The notes under the pieces: generated by a model | Told to the model about the DNA's origin: nothing | Databases searched by the model: none | Seen by the model: the letters and a program-made list of their open reading frames with translations, nothing else | Shown: positions 47,094 through 58,648 of the stretch, piece by piece | Position numbering within the stretch: position 1 is the stretch's first letter | Layout of the letters: each line of letters opens with the position of its first letter | Made by a program: the position numbers and the translations under genes | Assembly (NCBI RefSeq): GCF_918797505.1 | Contig: NC_092793.1 | Coordinates: 68,195,660-68,259,659, forward strand | DNA: 64,000 nucleotides | Origin: Bemisia tabaci | Taxonomy: Eukaryota; Arthropoda; Insecta; Hemiptera; Aleyrodidae | Direction of reading: 5' to 3'

Positions 47094-47713
47094 CCCGCGT
47101 CTGAGGGCAGTTTTCTAACGGAAACAATTAACGGCAACTCGCGGCTATTTCCGGTCAACTAAAACTGACAACATAACCTAAAAATCGGAGCTCGTGATAT
47201 CGTGAAATGAAATGTAGAAGGATTGCGTTGGATATTTAAAAGTTGATCGATTTGGTTACCGCATAAAGCGTATATGGACCACTATAAGAGATCACGTTGG
47301 GTTTGTAAACAAACTGAAGGAAAAAATAACAACAACAACAACAACGACTCGGCATCTTCCGGAAATCACCGAGCCCGCCGTTTGCTCGTTTCCGGTGATT
47401 AGAAAACTGCCCCCAGACGCGGGAAATTTGAAAAAGCGCGTTCCTGACAACGCAAATTGCGCAGTGAGGAGTGTATTTCAGACTTTTTTAATGTGACCAT
47501 CGTAATTTTCGTGTCATTTAACCTCTAAAAAGTCTATTCGCGCGGCTGTATCTCTTGCATGCAACAGGCCCATTATAATTTTACAAGTGTGCGGTAGTAA
47601 AATTACCATTTAATAGTAAAAATATCTCTATCATTGGTTATGGCAGCTACTAATTAAGAATTCATATTGAACACCACTAATATGGTAATTATAAACATAA
47701 TTTTTTCTCAGTG

Positions 47714-48146
47714 TATAGCCGATATTTAGAAAGGTGGAAGAGAATAGAGAGCTAGAGCGCTTTCGTAGATTGTGCCGATTGTGCTGTAATTTTTCCTTCT
47801 ATCTTTAGGTAATTTAAAATGAGATATGAAAAAAAGTCTGAAAACCAAGCCATATATAAGCAAAAGCAAAGTAAATAACGGCAAACGATTTTCGAGAGGA
47901 GGGATTCAAAATAGTTGTAGAGGAAGCAGTGGGCCAGCGATGACCAAGACGGAGGAGCAAGCACCATCTATCGCAACTAGCCGGAACTATTTGAGCCGAT
48001 TGACCTGAGTGGAGCGGGTACTCGACCACGTGACCCGCAAGCTCCACGAAGCCCTCTCGTTGCGGAACAAATGAAGGGAATTGGCCCGCCTCAAGATACA
48101 CTGATGACGAAGACAGCAGTAAGTTCAAAACTGACATTTTGCGCAA
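47714..48146. other. unassigned sequence upstream of the candidate exon
   Basis: Between 47830 and 48146 the sequence becomes less AT-rich than its surroundings. CAGCAGTAAGTTC near 48115 resembles a splice donor. No confident coding frame is visible on either strand. Confidence 0.35.
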
Positions 48147-48429
48147 ATGGACGAGCCGAACGATGCTGTTCGAGACGAGAATATTATTGAGAAATCCAGA
48201 AAACTATTATTAATTGATCTAAGTGAAAGAAAAGAATCGATGAAAATTTACATTGACCAAGAAAAATGGACATATTTGTTTCGTGTTAGGCAAGACAGCC
48301 ATTATGTGCAGTGTTCGACATGTTTGCATGGTTACGTTTTCAACAAAAATTTAAATTTAATTAAATTTACAAAAAAAACAATTTTAAAGTTAGACGCCGA
48401 CAAAACGGCACCATTTTGCCTAGTCAACG
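48147..48429 (+). CDS. candidate first coding exon, unrecognised protein
   Basis: An ATG at 48147 opens a frame of 94 codons that reaches a strong donor (AACG then GTAAGT) at 48430, so the exon would end in phase 1; beyond the donor the frame turns AT-rich and stops at 48545. The encoded N-terminus (MDEPNDAVRDENIIEKSRKL) is acidic and helical in character. It is followed by WTYLFRVRQDSHYVQCSTCL, with a CxxC pair at about residues 56-59, and LIKFTKKTILKLDADKTAPFC. An aromatic start, a CxxC pair and later basic residues recall small zinc-binding DNA-binding modules such as BED-type fingers, but the expected HxxxH/C half is not visible before the donor, so this is a weak analogy. The composition reads like real protein. 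No downstream exon was identified. It could belong to a host gene or to a transposon. Confidence 0.4.
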
Positions 48430-51400
48430 GTAAGTATAACTTGTCTGTTGAATTATATGAACCTCTCTGGTTTTGTTTACAACGACGTCAATTTTTGCGC
48501 ACTCTTCATCACTCGTGCGTCTATAACAAAATAAGAACATTTTGAGAAATTCGTTGATTTTTCCGCGAACCAAAAAATGACTGGTTAGTATACGGGAAAG
48601 AGGAGGTATAAAAAATTGTATCAAAACAGTCCGGAAGGACCGACTGCAGTTTTGGGGAGAAACCATCAAACTATATATTTATCTACATAGAACTCAATAA
48701 CGTTACACTTTTTCAAATTAAAATTGGAACTATTTTCAACATGATAACATTGGTAAAGCAAATTTAACAGTTTCAAAATGATCGTTCATAATAATAAGGA
48801 GAAAAATTATCACTCACCTACTTGAAATTAAGGTATCTTTCTCGTGTCTAGACAAATGAGTATATTAATTTTTTTTCCTCTTTTTTCTCTTTACTTTAAA
48901 TGACGCATAGATTGACAGGTCCGCCACACCAGAAAAACAAAGGAGAACCTTTTGATAAACTTTTTTTTCCTTTCGAATTAAAAAAATTATAATTTTTGAA
49001 GTATAATAACACAGTTTTTATGTAGACTTACAACAAATAGCTCTTAGTAAATCAGACAAAAATTAAGTCACGAATCCCTACAGATTTCAAGCGAGTATGA
49101 AAAGTGTAATCAAGGTGGTTCCATCGTAAGGAAAGTAATTGGATGCAAAAATATTCCATCGAGGCGTCCGTGCAGCAAAGATTCGTTTCAACGCCTCGCG
49201 AGGACTTTTTTAACAATCGAGGGAGGGAAGTATGACGTCATTTAAATGTCAGTCACGGCACACTTTCGTAATTAATACGGAGCTGACGACGGAAGATAGA
49301 GTAGGGAAATTAAGCTCGCCGCCCTGAAAGTCGATACTGAAATTAAGGCGATTGAAAAGAATCGCAGAGAAAGCAAGAAAAAAGCGGCTAAAATAATGGC
49401 TTATAATTTAAAATCTTAATAATGTTTTCATAAAGGCTAAACTGAAGCTTTTTTTCTTGTTTGACGCTGAGAAGAACGGCGAGGAATGAGACTTCCCTAA
49501 TAAAATGATGAATTACAGTAATTATAAATTCTGAGAAGCTCCCGAGAAAGAGGGGTCCGGTAGATACGTGATTTTTTTTCTCCCTCGAAGGAAATGCATT
49601 ATCTTAGAGCGATAGGAACGACGGATAAGCCACGTTCCTTCTCCTAGATTTTCCCACCTTATAACGAGTTTCTTTTCATGCCGCTCGAAAAAGAATTAGG
49701 CAGCCTCATCACGGAAATAAACCTTTTTATATATACATCGTTTGAACATTATGGTTAAGTAACTAAAATTTAATCGGTCGTAGGCCTTCTTCCTTAAAAA
49801 CCATCAGCCTCACATTATGACGAATAGTAAGTGGGATTTGAGGAAGTGAGGTTAACATCAATAAACATAATAAAAAAAAAACTAAAAATAAAAAACTCCA
49901 GAATTGTCATCTCGCACACACACTCACAATAAAAACAGAGACATTTTTATTAAATGACGTAGAGTATTTTTCCATTGAAAAATTAAGTATGGTAGTAAGT
50001 CTGCTGCGCCACAAACCTGTAAACGCGCCCTTGCAGTGACGCAGTTGAATTGGTTGAAATAATCCGCTATTCCCAAAAAATGGGAAAAGAGCATAAAAAA
50101 TTGGGTGACAAAAATAGTTTAAAGACGCCAGTCATTTTTTTCAAATGCTCCAGATGTCCATTCTACCCTCTCAAGTGACGGAAAGTGACCTAAGACCTAA
50201 AAAACTTTAGATGATTCAGAAGGTGTCCCAACTAGAATTGCTCATAGGATCAAAAATTCATGAAAGTAACGTGGATAAAAATAAGGATTCCACCCAGGAG
50301 AATATCGGGATGGTTATACTGCTAAGTTTGGAAGTGTTCCTGTTCCCAGTTCGATTATGGTAAACATGCTCAATATAAATTGTTAAGTAATATGTCTCCA
50401 CGTTGGAAAGAAAGTAGAGTTTCATTGATACATTGTCAAAATGCTAAGCCTTAATACGGCGTCCATACGACATAAATATCAGTGCACGTTTTTCGAGGAC
50501 GATATGAGCTACACGCGGAGAGGACGTCTCCAAGTGTCGTGTGTTGCCTACGCTGAAGGCGCTCTTATTGTCATACTCTGTGTCTCTCGCCTCTCATTAA
50601 CATTCATAGTGCTCCGTTTCGGAACATAAATTATTTCCCATTGTTTTCGGGAAAAAGGCAGAGCGTAAACAGGGGATTTATTACCCCCGCGTACATGTTT
50701 TGGCAAAAACGCTTCGTAAATGATTTACTCGCTTTCCGAAGGTGAAAACGAGCGTGATGGATCATCCCGTAGCTTGCCGATTCTATCATAAAACTCACGA
50801 ATAGAGAGGCTGTATTTAAAAAAGACGCAAGCACCAAAACGTTGAAACCTGTGGATGGTGCATCGCACCCTGATTGGTCGTTCTTGAAACTTATGACATT
50901 ACGTTTCACGTAGCGTTCAATTTAACCTTGCATCGTGGAATTATTGGAGAAAATTATTGTAATTCGGCAAAGCAGGTAATTTCCATTTGGGACGCACGTG
51001 TAAAGTTGTCAAGTTGAGAGTAAAATAGGAATTGTCATCACCCGGGTGTCTGGTTTTTTAAATATTTTGAATAGGATGGCATCCACGAATACGTGCATAT
51101 TTTACTATTTAGTCGTGTATTCCGTGGGTTGCGATGTATTCGGGGACGGTCCGCTTGCATGAGGGAACAAGTTGCTGATATTCTCGCCGTCAAAGACACC
51201 GAACTCCACGTAATGAATTTTTCAAATTTCATCGTTACGGCACACAGTGGACCATTGCCATTCTCATTCATGTCGGCCGAGATAGTTAATTTCGTGACAG
51301 AAAGCATCGCATGGGGAAAATGCTCATTCGAGAATGTGAAAGGAGAGATCAGCCAGGGTTCAATCAGGATCGTCATACTTCAACTTCAATAGGATTCTCG

Positions 51401-52450
51401 CACCATGAATATACGCGCGCCTTCACTTGAGGGGTTATGCTACACACGCTCCCGAGAGTTTGAATAGTGGTATCAAAATCCCATGCCCATGGAAAGCTCT
51501 TCACATGTTTCGGCAAAGTTCCAGTTCCAGCTCCGGAAAACCGTGGTCAAAATTCCCTAATAATGCGACGGTGAAGTTACCAAACCGCGGATCTTGGTCA
51601 AGGTGTTTCAAAATTCCCACTCATCTTTTATTTTTTATGAGAGTACTGTTCAGCATTTTTTTCCAACATTTTTAGAGAATGTTTTTAACATAATGAAAAT
51701 AAGTCAATAAAAATAAGTCAAGCGAAATATTGCGGAAAAACAATGATTAGGCTTTCCTTGAAAATTAGAATGTGATAGGTGAATTACAATGTTGCAAAGG
51801 AATAATATGCATACTTTGGTACTTTCACCATCGACGAAAATAGCACTGAGTGAAAAAAACAAGACAAATCAAAAACAATTAAGGCAGGTGGTGATTTTTG
51901 AGCTAATACTCCCCGTGAAGCAAAAAACAGTGAGAAAAAAAGGGGGAAGGTAAAAGTCACGGGAAAAACGGAAAAACGGCTCCGAGACAAAAGTTTAAAG
52001 AAGTAATTATCCTGTTAAGGCAAAAGCCAATTAGATGGAGCAATTAAAAAAGAAACAAGGGCAGAAGAATGGCTGACTGGGAGTAAATGATAGAATGATT
52101 AAACGAAGAGGGTTGCTCGGCATTGTTCGGGGTGGTTAAGATTGTTAAGGGCGGTTGAGATGATACGGCGCAATCAAAGGAAGTAATTAGCAAAGCAGCA
52201 AGTGGTCGCTCGCAGCCCCTTTGCAGCTCCTCGCTCTTAACAAGACGCTATGCAGATTAAGTTATCTCCTTAACACTTTGAAGTCTCCCAGAATTCCTCC
52301 TTCTCGTTTTAATCGGGCGTTGTCTTCGCCTCGCTTCAATCCCGCCCCCGCATTTCCGGTGTTGCCAGTTGGAACAACGGATCATTTCCTATCCACCGCA
52401 GCTCAGTCACATCTGTAGTTTGTAGCAAAAAGATCCTGACACAATTTTTT
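48430..52450. other. unassigned sequence
   Basis: 4 kb of AT-rich DNA with no transposon edges recognised. At 51038-51392 both strands are open (99 codons plus, 112 minus) in a GC-balanced patch; neither product resembles a known family. If the exon at 48147 is real, its downstream exons might lie here. Confidence 0.35.
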
Positions 52451-53368
52451 CCCTGGTAAAAATTGGCAGTAGAATCTGTGTTCCAAAATACCATAGACCT
52501 AAAACCGGCTGTAAGATTTCCAATAGCTTCTGTAGCCGGCTGTACAATTTCTTATAGCCTTTTATAGCCGATGGCGATTAAGCAACAGCTAGACGATAAA
52601 GTTTACACTAAACGTTACTAAATACGGATACCAGGACTTAGTTATTTTTTGGACTACCGCTCTCTTTTTGTGCCGTAGTATCTTGATTTATTTTGCGAGG
52701 AAAGCTCCGTACTTTTGAAGGATGCCTGTCATTCTTAATATGTTGGAGCGCCTTCAATTTCTTATGATACTGTGCAATACCTCTGTTGTGAAATAGTTGC
52801 TTCAGACGCCGTGGCACGCTGCGGCGCGGCGGGCGGGCAGAGAGTGCGAAACGCGCATTGGCGCCTACAAACCTAACATGGATACTTCACGCATTGCGCA
52901 ATGCGTGAAGTATCCCTGTTAGGTTTGTAGGCGCTAGTGCGTCGCCGCTCCGCTTTGTGTTAGGCTCTAATAATCAATCTCGCGGAGTCAGCGTTTTTCA
53001 ACTCATGATTTTGAAATGTTTGCACACTCTGTATGGACTATTTTCATTTTAATTGATGAAAAAAAAAATATGTTTTAAAGGAAAATCTAATGTGTGTTTT
53101 GTAAATATTAAGGTAGTTCCGTATCAAACTTAATGATTTCTACACAATTTCTTATAGCCTTTTATAGCCAATGGCGATAAAGTGTAAAGCCCGGCGATAG
53201 GAACTATAGCCCGACTGTATACTTTTTTATAGCTTCGTATAGCCCAGCTATATGATTTACTCCGCTTTCTACAGCCAGCTATATGATTTTCAATAGCCTT
53301 TTTTAGTCGCCTATAAGAACTCCTATGGTATTTTGAAACGCAGCTCCTATCGCCCATTTTTACCAGGG
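52451..53368. mobile_element. CCCTGGTAAAAAT-ended element with ATAGCC-rich body
   Basis: The tips CCCTGGTAAAAATTGGC and GCCCATTTTTACCAGGG are inverted. ACAATTTCTTATAGCC then TTTTATAGCCGATGGCGAT occurs near both ends in direct orientation (about 52540 and 53142). The right half is made of TATAGCC/AGCTAT words. A palindromic minisatellite dimer (52861-52934) sits in the middle, probably brought in by another element. Flanking T-rich bases could be a target duplication. Confidence 0.8.
52861..52934. repeat. near-perfect 74-bp palindrome of two minisatellite units
   Basis: Two units meet head to head at GCATTGCGCAATGC: the left arm starts GCGCCTACAAACCTAACATG and the right arm ends GTTAGGTTTGTAGGCGC. 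The 37-bp arms differ at one position. The same unit occurs in direct orientation in family B elements and at 10713. Confidence 0.93.
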
Positions 53369-55934
53369 TTTAAAAATCTGTTGATTCATATTTTTAAGAC
53401 TTGTAGATTTGAAACAGCTCGACGGGTGGTGGGCGTTCGGTGATGGAGAGTTGCGAGGGAGATGCAGCCCTGAAAAATTTTGTAAAAATCACCCCTCCCT
53501 TATGCAGATCAAATTTTGGTGAAAGCAAATCATATAGAATTCTAACGAGGATCTGTTTCCAGAGTTATGCTTTTGAATTTTACTCGAGATTTATTTACAC
53601 AGTCCTTTTTATGATGATTTGTTAATGATCTCCTTAAACTTCCCTTAATCGCAATGTAAATCATATGAGGTCTTTATGGAAAAGAGCTGTCCTACGCCTT
53701 GTTTCCACGGGACGTTTTACGGGATTTTTCCCAAGTTCGGATCGCAGGAATAAAACTTCTGGGCTTTTCCCACGTTAAACAACACAACAAAATTTCTTCT
53801 TCTTTTAAAGTCGTTCCTGGGACTCCATAATGACTCTTAGTTGGCACAGTTATAGTCTATAATTCTTTATTTTAGTGGCTATCCAGGCATTTTCAGCGTA
53901 TAATTTTGACCAATGAACCATAGTTAAATTTACCAGATGACGACATTTTTGGATAATCATTATCCTGATGATTCCAAAAAAAAAGTCCACAATTTATATG
54001 GCAGCTTGAGTTTTCTAGTTTTTTTCTGACGATACGAGAATCCTGCGGAAAACTGGAAAAATGTGGAAAAATTCGTGGAGAAAACAAAGATAAACAAAAT
54101 GACCCTCTTCCCCCCTCTTTCTTAAAGAATGTATAACTCGTTTTAGCCGGCTGCGGCAATAGGTTCGTCTATCTTCATAAATACAAAGAATTCGTACAGG
54201 AAATGAGAAAAGAAAATTATAAATTACACATCCATGAAAAGAATTCAGAAAGGAGAATGAAAAGTCAGGGGGGCGAAATGGAAGGGAGCGTCTTTTGTCG
54301 TACACTAATAGGAAGTTAAGACTGTACTCTGCAGATAAGTGGACCCATTTTTCAGCTTGACTTTTTTTCTCCTGTTCAGCTTTTGTCCTTTCTTACACGT
54401 TTTAAGACCGTGGAATTTATATAATCTCAGTCTCCCTTCTTCGAACCTTTCCGTATTAATTCGAATAAAATGAAGGAGCTCCAAAAAATAAAAGGAAGAA
54501 CGGCATGGCTTCACTCTAGATTTGTTCCTATTCCTTCTCTTTTCTCTTTTCTAATTGTGTATTTTATCAAGTTTAAGTTGTTCGTCGATTATTATTTTCT
54601 TGAATGATACTTTTTTATCTTTTTAGTGAGGATATTATATTATATACTGGTATTTTACTATCACCCTTAGGACAAAAATAAAAATTCTCATATTTTCCAT
54701 CGTAAGGATTTAAGTTGCAAAAGCTGAATCGAGAAAATTCCTAACAATTTCACTTATCAATGCCACTTTGAACTCATAAAAATCAAAAATCAATCACAAA
54801 AAACCAGTTCCCTCAGATTACTCGTCGACTTTTAAAGCCATGTTTACATGTTGAACCAATCGATATCGATACAATCTCAGCTGCTTGATGCACCGAATAT
54901 CATCCATCCATTTTTATACATGTTTGAATGTACTATAAATACTTCGGAGAAGATCTAAGAGCGAAGAGATATCAACAATCGATGTTTCAATAAGGGCGCA
55001 AAATTTAGGAATGAATGTGAGCGGAAGAGGCGTTCTGTTTTCACTCCGTTTGAACTAAATAAAAAGCCAAACCCTCATCAAATCGACTTAGCAACCCCCT
55101 CTCCCCGCCGCCCCCGTTCGGCGAGATACAACATAAACTTTGAAGCTTTTTAATAAAGTTGCGAGAGGAGTCGGGTTTTAATGACGTAAGATTAAAGATG
55201 CTTCGCGGCGGATATTTTAATAACTTTGAAAGTTAACAACAAAATACCCTCTCTTCATGTTGTGAATACTTATGAATTATTACGCGGAACTTTCAATATG
55301 ATCGAGTTGACAACAACTTCAGTGCTCACCTAGCGCGCTAGCTTAGTGCAGTCACCGAGATAGATTTAAAATTTTATGATACATATTAAACACCGCCCTC
55401 GAGATTTTCTAATAACTTTTTAAGACAGGGAAGGAATTAAAGCAAATACCAAGGGAAGTTAGAAGGGAAAAAAACGTGGCTAGCTCTCGTCCTCTGATTT
55501 TGATTTTTTCACTCTTCTTCCCCTTTTTAGATGAGAAAATATTTATTCTTCCCCATTTTCTTTCAATACTTTGTTTTACTTTCAGATGCTTCCCTCGCGC
55601 ATTTTTTTACCTCTACTGCAGAACTTGTCTCTTCTCAAACGAGAAAAAATGAAGCGTCCTCGTGATGTGATGGCGATTATTTCTAGGAGCAATTGCTCAT
55701 GAATCCATTCAATAAAACATTAAAAATCTTGGAGTAAAATCCGGAGCACATTCTACTCCGAATCCTATATGGTTCCCCAAAAGCCATAGTAGTGAGAGGC
55801 CGGAGTTGAGTCTGAACTTTTGGTGAAGTTGCTCTTTATTCATAAAACTCGGATTTTTCGGGGGTAAATTAGGAACCGGAGTAAAAAGTACTCCGCTTAT
55901 ACAGATTTCTAACAAGGTATCATATTTTCTACAT
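53369..55934. other. unassigned sequence
   Basis: AT-rich, with no gene or element recognised. Short frames on both strands only. Confidence 0.4.
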
Positions 55935-56160
55935 ACAGGGTTATTCAAAAGTCTCGCACCACTTGCCATGAGGGGGGTGGCCATTGATTTGAAATTTTTG
56001 AGTTGTACCCCGCCCACCTCCCCCTGAGGGGGTCAAAAACTAGAAAGTACCTAAGAAAGTTTCTCTCTCAATGTGAGGAAAAACGACACAAACCTCGAAC
56101 CGATATCTTAATTAGAACTTAAGTTATGACCAGTGGTGCGTGACTTTTGAATAACCCTGT
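55935..56160. mobile_element. MITE with ACAGGGTTATTCAAAAGTC ends
   Basis: ACAGGGTTATTCAAAAGTC at the left is an exact inverse of GACTTTTGAATAACCCTGT at the right. AT lies on both sides and could be a 2-bp duplication. 226 bp, non-coding. The tip shares GGGTTATTCAAAA with the 2.5-kb foldback family, which may indicate a related transposase. Confidence 0.85.
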
Positions 56161-57315
56161 ATATAAGACATGGAGAGGTAAACAATTTTAACATACACCA
56201 GCAAAGTTAGGAATACGCTCCAAATGGATTTTTTTTCCCCTCAATCTGCATGAGAGTGCTTGAAAAAGCCTTTCACTCGGCACTGTTGATCGAGGATGGA
56301 CATTTTTCCAGTAGATTGTAGATTTCGTAAAAACTGCCCCCTCTCGGCCTTTGGAGCAACTTTTGCCTCGAAGATATATTTGAATCAGTAAGAACGAAAA
56401 CACACCAACTCGGTACCTTGAAAATGCTATATCTTTTCACTAGAAGGACAGACAATTTTCATAAAGGTCATTGAAGTTACCGTATCTGCGCCAACTTAGA
56501 CATTTAAAGTTTCCTTAAATACTTGCCGTTAGGCACCAAAAATATTTTTCTTGAACTAAATTCTTCACCTAATATGCAGTTTTGTGTGTGTCTTGATTAT
56601 TTTCATTTTTTCGAGTTGAAGTGTTTTCATTCCCACTGATTCATTTAGCCTCTGGCTTGGAAGGATCTAAAGGGCTGTACGTCTCACTTTGTGCGCGTCA
56701 ACACAGAGTGAATCTTCAAATTCAATTCATCCTGAGATAATTAGCTCTCCACTGTTTTCAAAATATAAACTGACTTCTACTTCGTGTCTCAATAACCGCG
56801 CAGATCCCTTTTGAAAAGCGAAACTGGAACCCAAACTCAATACTTAACTCTGCGGTTCGTGTGATCGGCTAATTATATTCGGCACCGGTATCATTATAAC
56901 TCGTAAATGTGTTCTTAATGCGGCTCGAACTCGGATTTTTCTTTGGCAGATTTTCGTGGCGCGATAATGCAAGCGGCGCTGCACCGGGCCCGTAACGACT
57001 TCATTAGAATTTCAGCGAGGCTTCAAAGGAAGTCAAACGTATTCCGCATGCAGCATTTCAGCGGGAACAGTATAATTGTGCACTGCTTTTGAGGCCCCCG
57101 AACCCTACCCCCTCCTTCTCCCCCTGCCCACGAGCAAAAAAACGAGGTTCCAGACCTCGGCAAGGAGCCGCGATAATGAAAATACGATTATTCAAATTAG
57201 CTTTGTAACACGGCACAATGGAAACCGAAACGGCAAGAGAATGGAACTTACTAATGTGGTAAAATCATTAACAGGCGCCGAGCGTAGAAACCTCGCAACT
57301 GCGAGTCGACGACCA
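56161..57315. other. unassigned sequence
   Basis: No gene or element is recognised. It becomes GC-richer after 56870. Confidence 0.4.
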
Positions 57316-57573
57316 TACTGCCGTGCTAAGGAAAAACGCCGTATGAACATTCGAAAGTTGCCAAATTTCCCCGCATAAAACATGTATTTTTGAGAACGAT
57401 TGTGCGTATTTTTCCTTGAAATTTTCAGATATTTTAGACGAATTTGCGCACAAAATTGTCTGAAAAAATTGATAAGAAAAATTCACGGTTTTCCAAGTAA
57501 ATTAAGGTTTTATTGAAAAAAATTTGGCAACGTCTGAAGGTTCATACGGCGTTTTTGCTTAGCAAGGCAGCAT
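57316..57573. mobile_element. MITE family A, copy 7
   Basis: TACTGCCGTGCTAAGGAAAA then ACGCCGTATGAACATTCG at the left, and TTTGGCAACGTCTGAAGG then TTCATACGGCGTTTTTGC and AGCAAGGCAG at the right. TA is at both borders (CATA at the right). Well preserved. Confidence 0.9.
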
Positions 57574-58155
57574 AGCAGATGAGCGGTTTTTCCTCGGATC
57601 CGCGGCTCGGTGCGACGGAGCCGAGGCTGGAATTATTTCAAAGCTCCAACTTTATCGCCACTAATTTTCCCGGAGCTTCGGGGAGGCTCTCTTTGAATAA
57701 TCATAACTCAAAAGTTCATGCTTTATTAACATATGCCTCGCGCTTGGGTTCTCTTCATTTTCAAGGGTTATTAACCACCGCGCCACGTTTCAACCCCCGA
57801 CGCCCTTCCGCCACCCCCGACGGCCCGGGACCCCGTTCATTAGGCGTCTCGCTGAAAACCGCGCGGCCCCGCTTTGGAGTTTATGCAGATACGCGTTTTA
57901 TGCAGCGACGTATCCATCCGATTCGCCCGTTTATTAACTTCGGAAATTAATGCAGCCGTTGCGCTCTGGTCCGATCCCAATCTCTGCTGTCCGTCCGTCA
58001 TTTGAATGTCAGCGCCGGCTTTTCGCACCGGTGACGATATTGTTTTAATATTTAGTCCCGCCCTCTTCTTCCTGCCTCTCGCTTCACCTAATCTCCCGAA
58101 AAAATATGCGTTGATTTAACTCCGTAACAATATTTAAACCATACCGTAACCTATA
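57574..58155. other. GC-balanced stretch, possible conserved non-coding or unrecognised exon
   Basis: A plus-strand frame is open at 57579-57950 (123 codons) but has no family feature, and a minus-strand frame overlaps it. The sequence is richer in CG and shows no transposon edge, so it stands out from the AT-rich background. Confidence 0.3.
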
Positions 58156-58384
58156 CACTGGAATAAAAAAAACATTGGATCTAGAGTCCAGACTCTTGAA
58201 AACATTGACAAGAAAAAAATACTCTTGACTCAATCAGATTTTTGCTTAAACCAGAACAAAATCCGCTTAATTTAAGAGGCTTCGTTCTTGATTTAAGCTG
58301 AATTCTGATTGAATAAAGACCACTTTTTCTTGTCGGTGTTTTTAAGAGTCTGGACTCTAGATCCAATGTGTTTTGTTTCCATTG
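58156..58384. mobile_element. family D MITE, copy 3
   Basis: CACTGGAATAAAAAAAACATT then GGATCTAGAGTCCAGACTC is mirrored by GAGTCTGGACTCTAGATCC then AATGTGTTTTGTTTCC and ATTG. It directly abuts the family A copy that follows. Confidence 0.88.
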
Positions 58385-58634
58385 CGTGCTAAGGAAAAAC
58401 GCCATATGAGCCTTCAGGCGTTCCTAAATTTCCCTTGGCAATCCACTAATATTCAGGCAAATTTTTGAATATTTGTCTACCAATTTTTCAGATAATTTTG
58501 TTTGCAATTAGATCTAAAACTTCTGAAAATTTCAAAGAAAACTATTCATAATTTTCCTCAAAAATAAACATTTTATTGAAGGAAACTTTGGCAGCTCTCG
58601 AATGTTCTTACGGCGTTTTTCCTTAGCGCGGCAG
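58385..58634. mobile_element. MITE family A, copy 8
   Basis: CGTGCTAAGGAAAAACGCC then ATATGAGCCTTCAGGCGTTC at the left, and CTTTGGCAGCTCTCGAATG then TTCTTACGGCGTTTTTCC and TTAGCGCGGCAGTA at the right. The first few bases (CTGC) are replaced by the end of the family D element, so one of the two inserted at or cut into the other's tip. Confidence 0.85.
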
Positions 58635-58648
58635 TACACCATACCGTA

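Larger units (their letters stand above)
44335..47713. mobile_element. CACTGAGAAAA inverted-repeat element hosting foldback copy 2
   Basis: The left arm (44335-44586) starts CACTGAGAAAAAACAATGG and contains GCAATGGGCCTGTTGCATGC, then AGAGATACAGCCGTGCG. The right arm (about 47413-47713) has the mirrored CGGCTGTATCTCTTGCATGC, then AACAGGCCCATT, and ends TTTTTTCTCAGTG. TATA flanks both sides. Between the foldback and the right arm, 47094-47424 is itself palindromic (CGCGTCTGAGGGCAGTTTTC mirrors GAAAACTGCCCCCAGACGCG). Without the 2.5-kb insertion the element is about 870 bp. Confidence 0.85.

Noticed and set aside
57579..57950. 123-codon plus-strand frame in GC-balanced DNA
   Set aside because: An overlapping minus-strand frame is also open, there is no domain and no clear splice border. 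It is kept only as an unassigned GC-balanced stretch.
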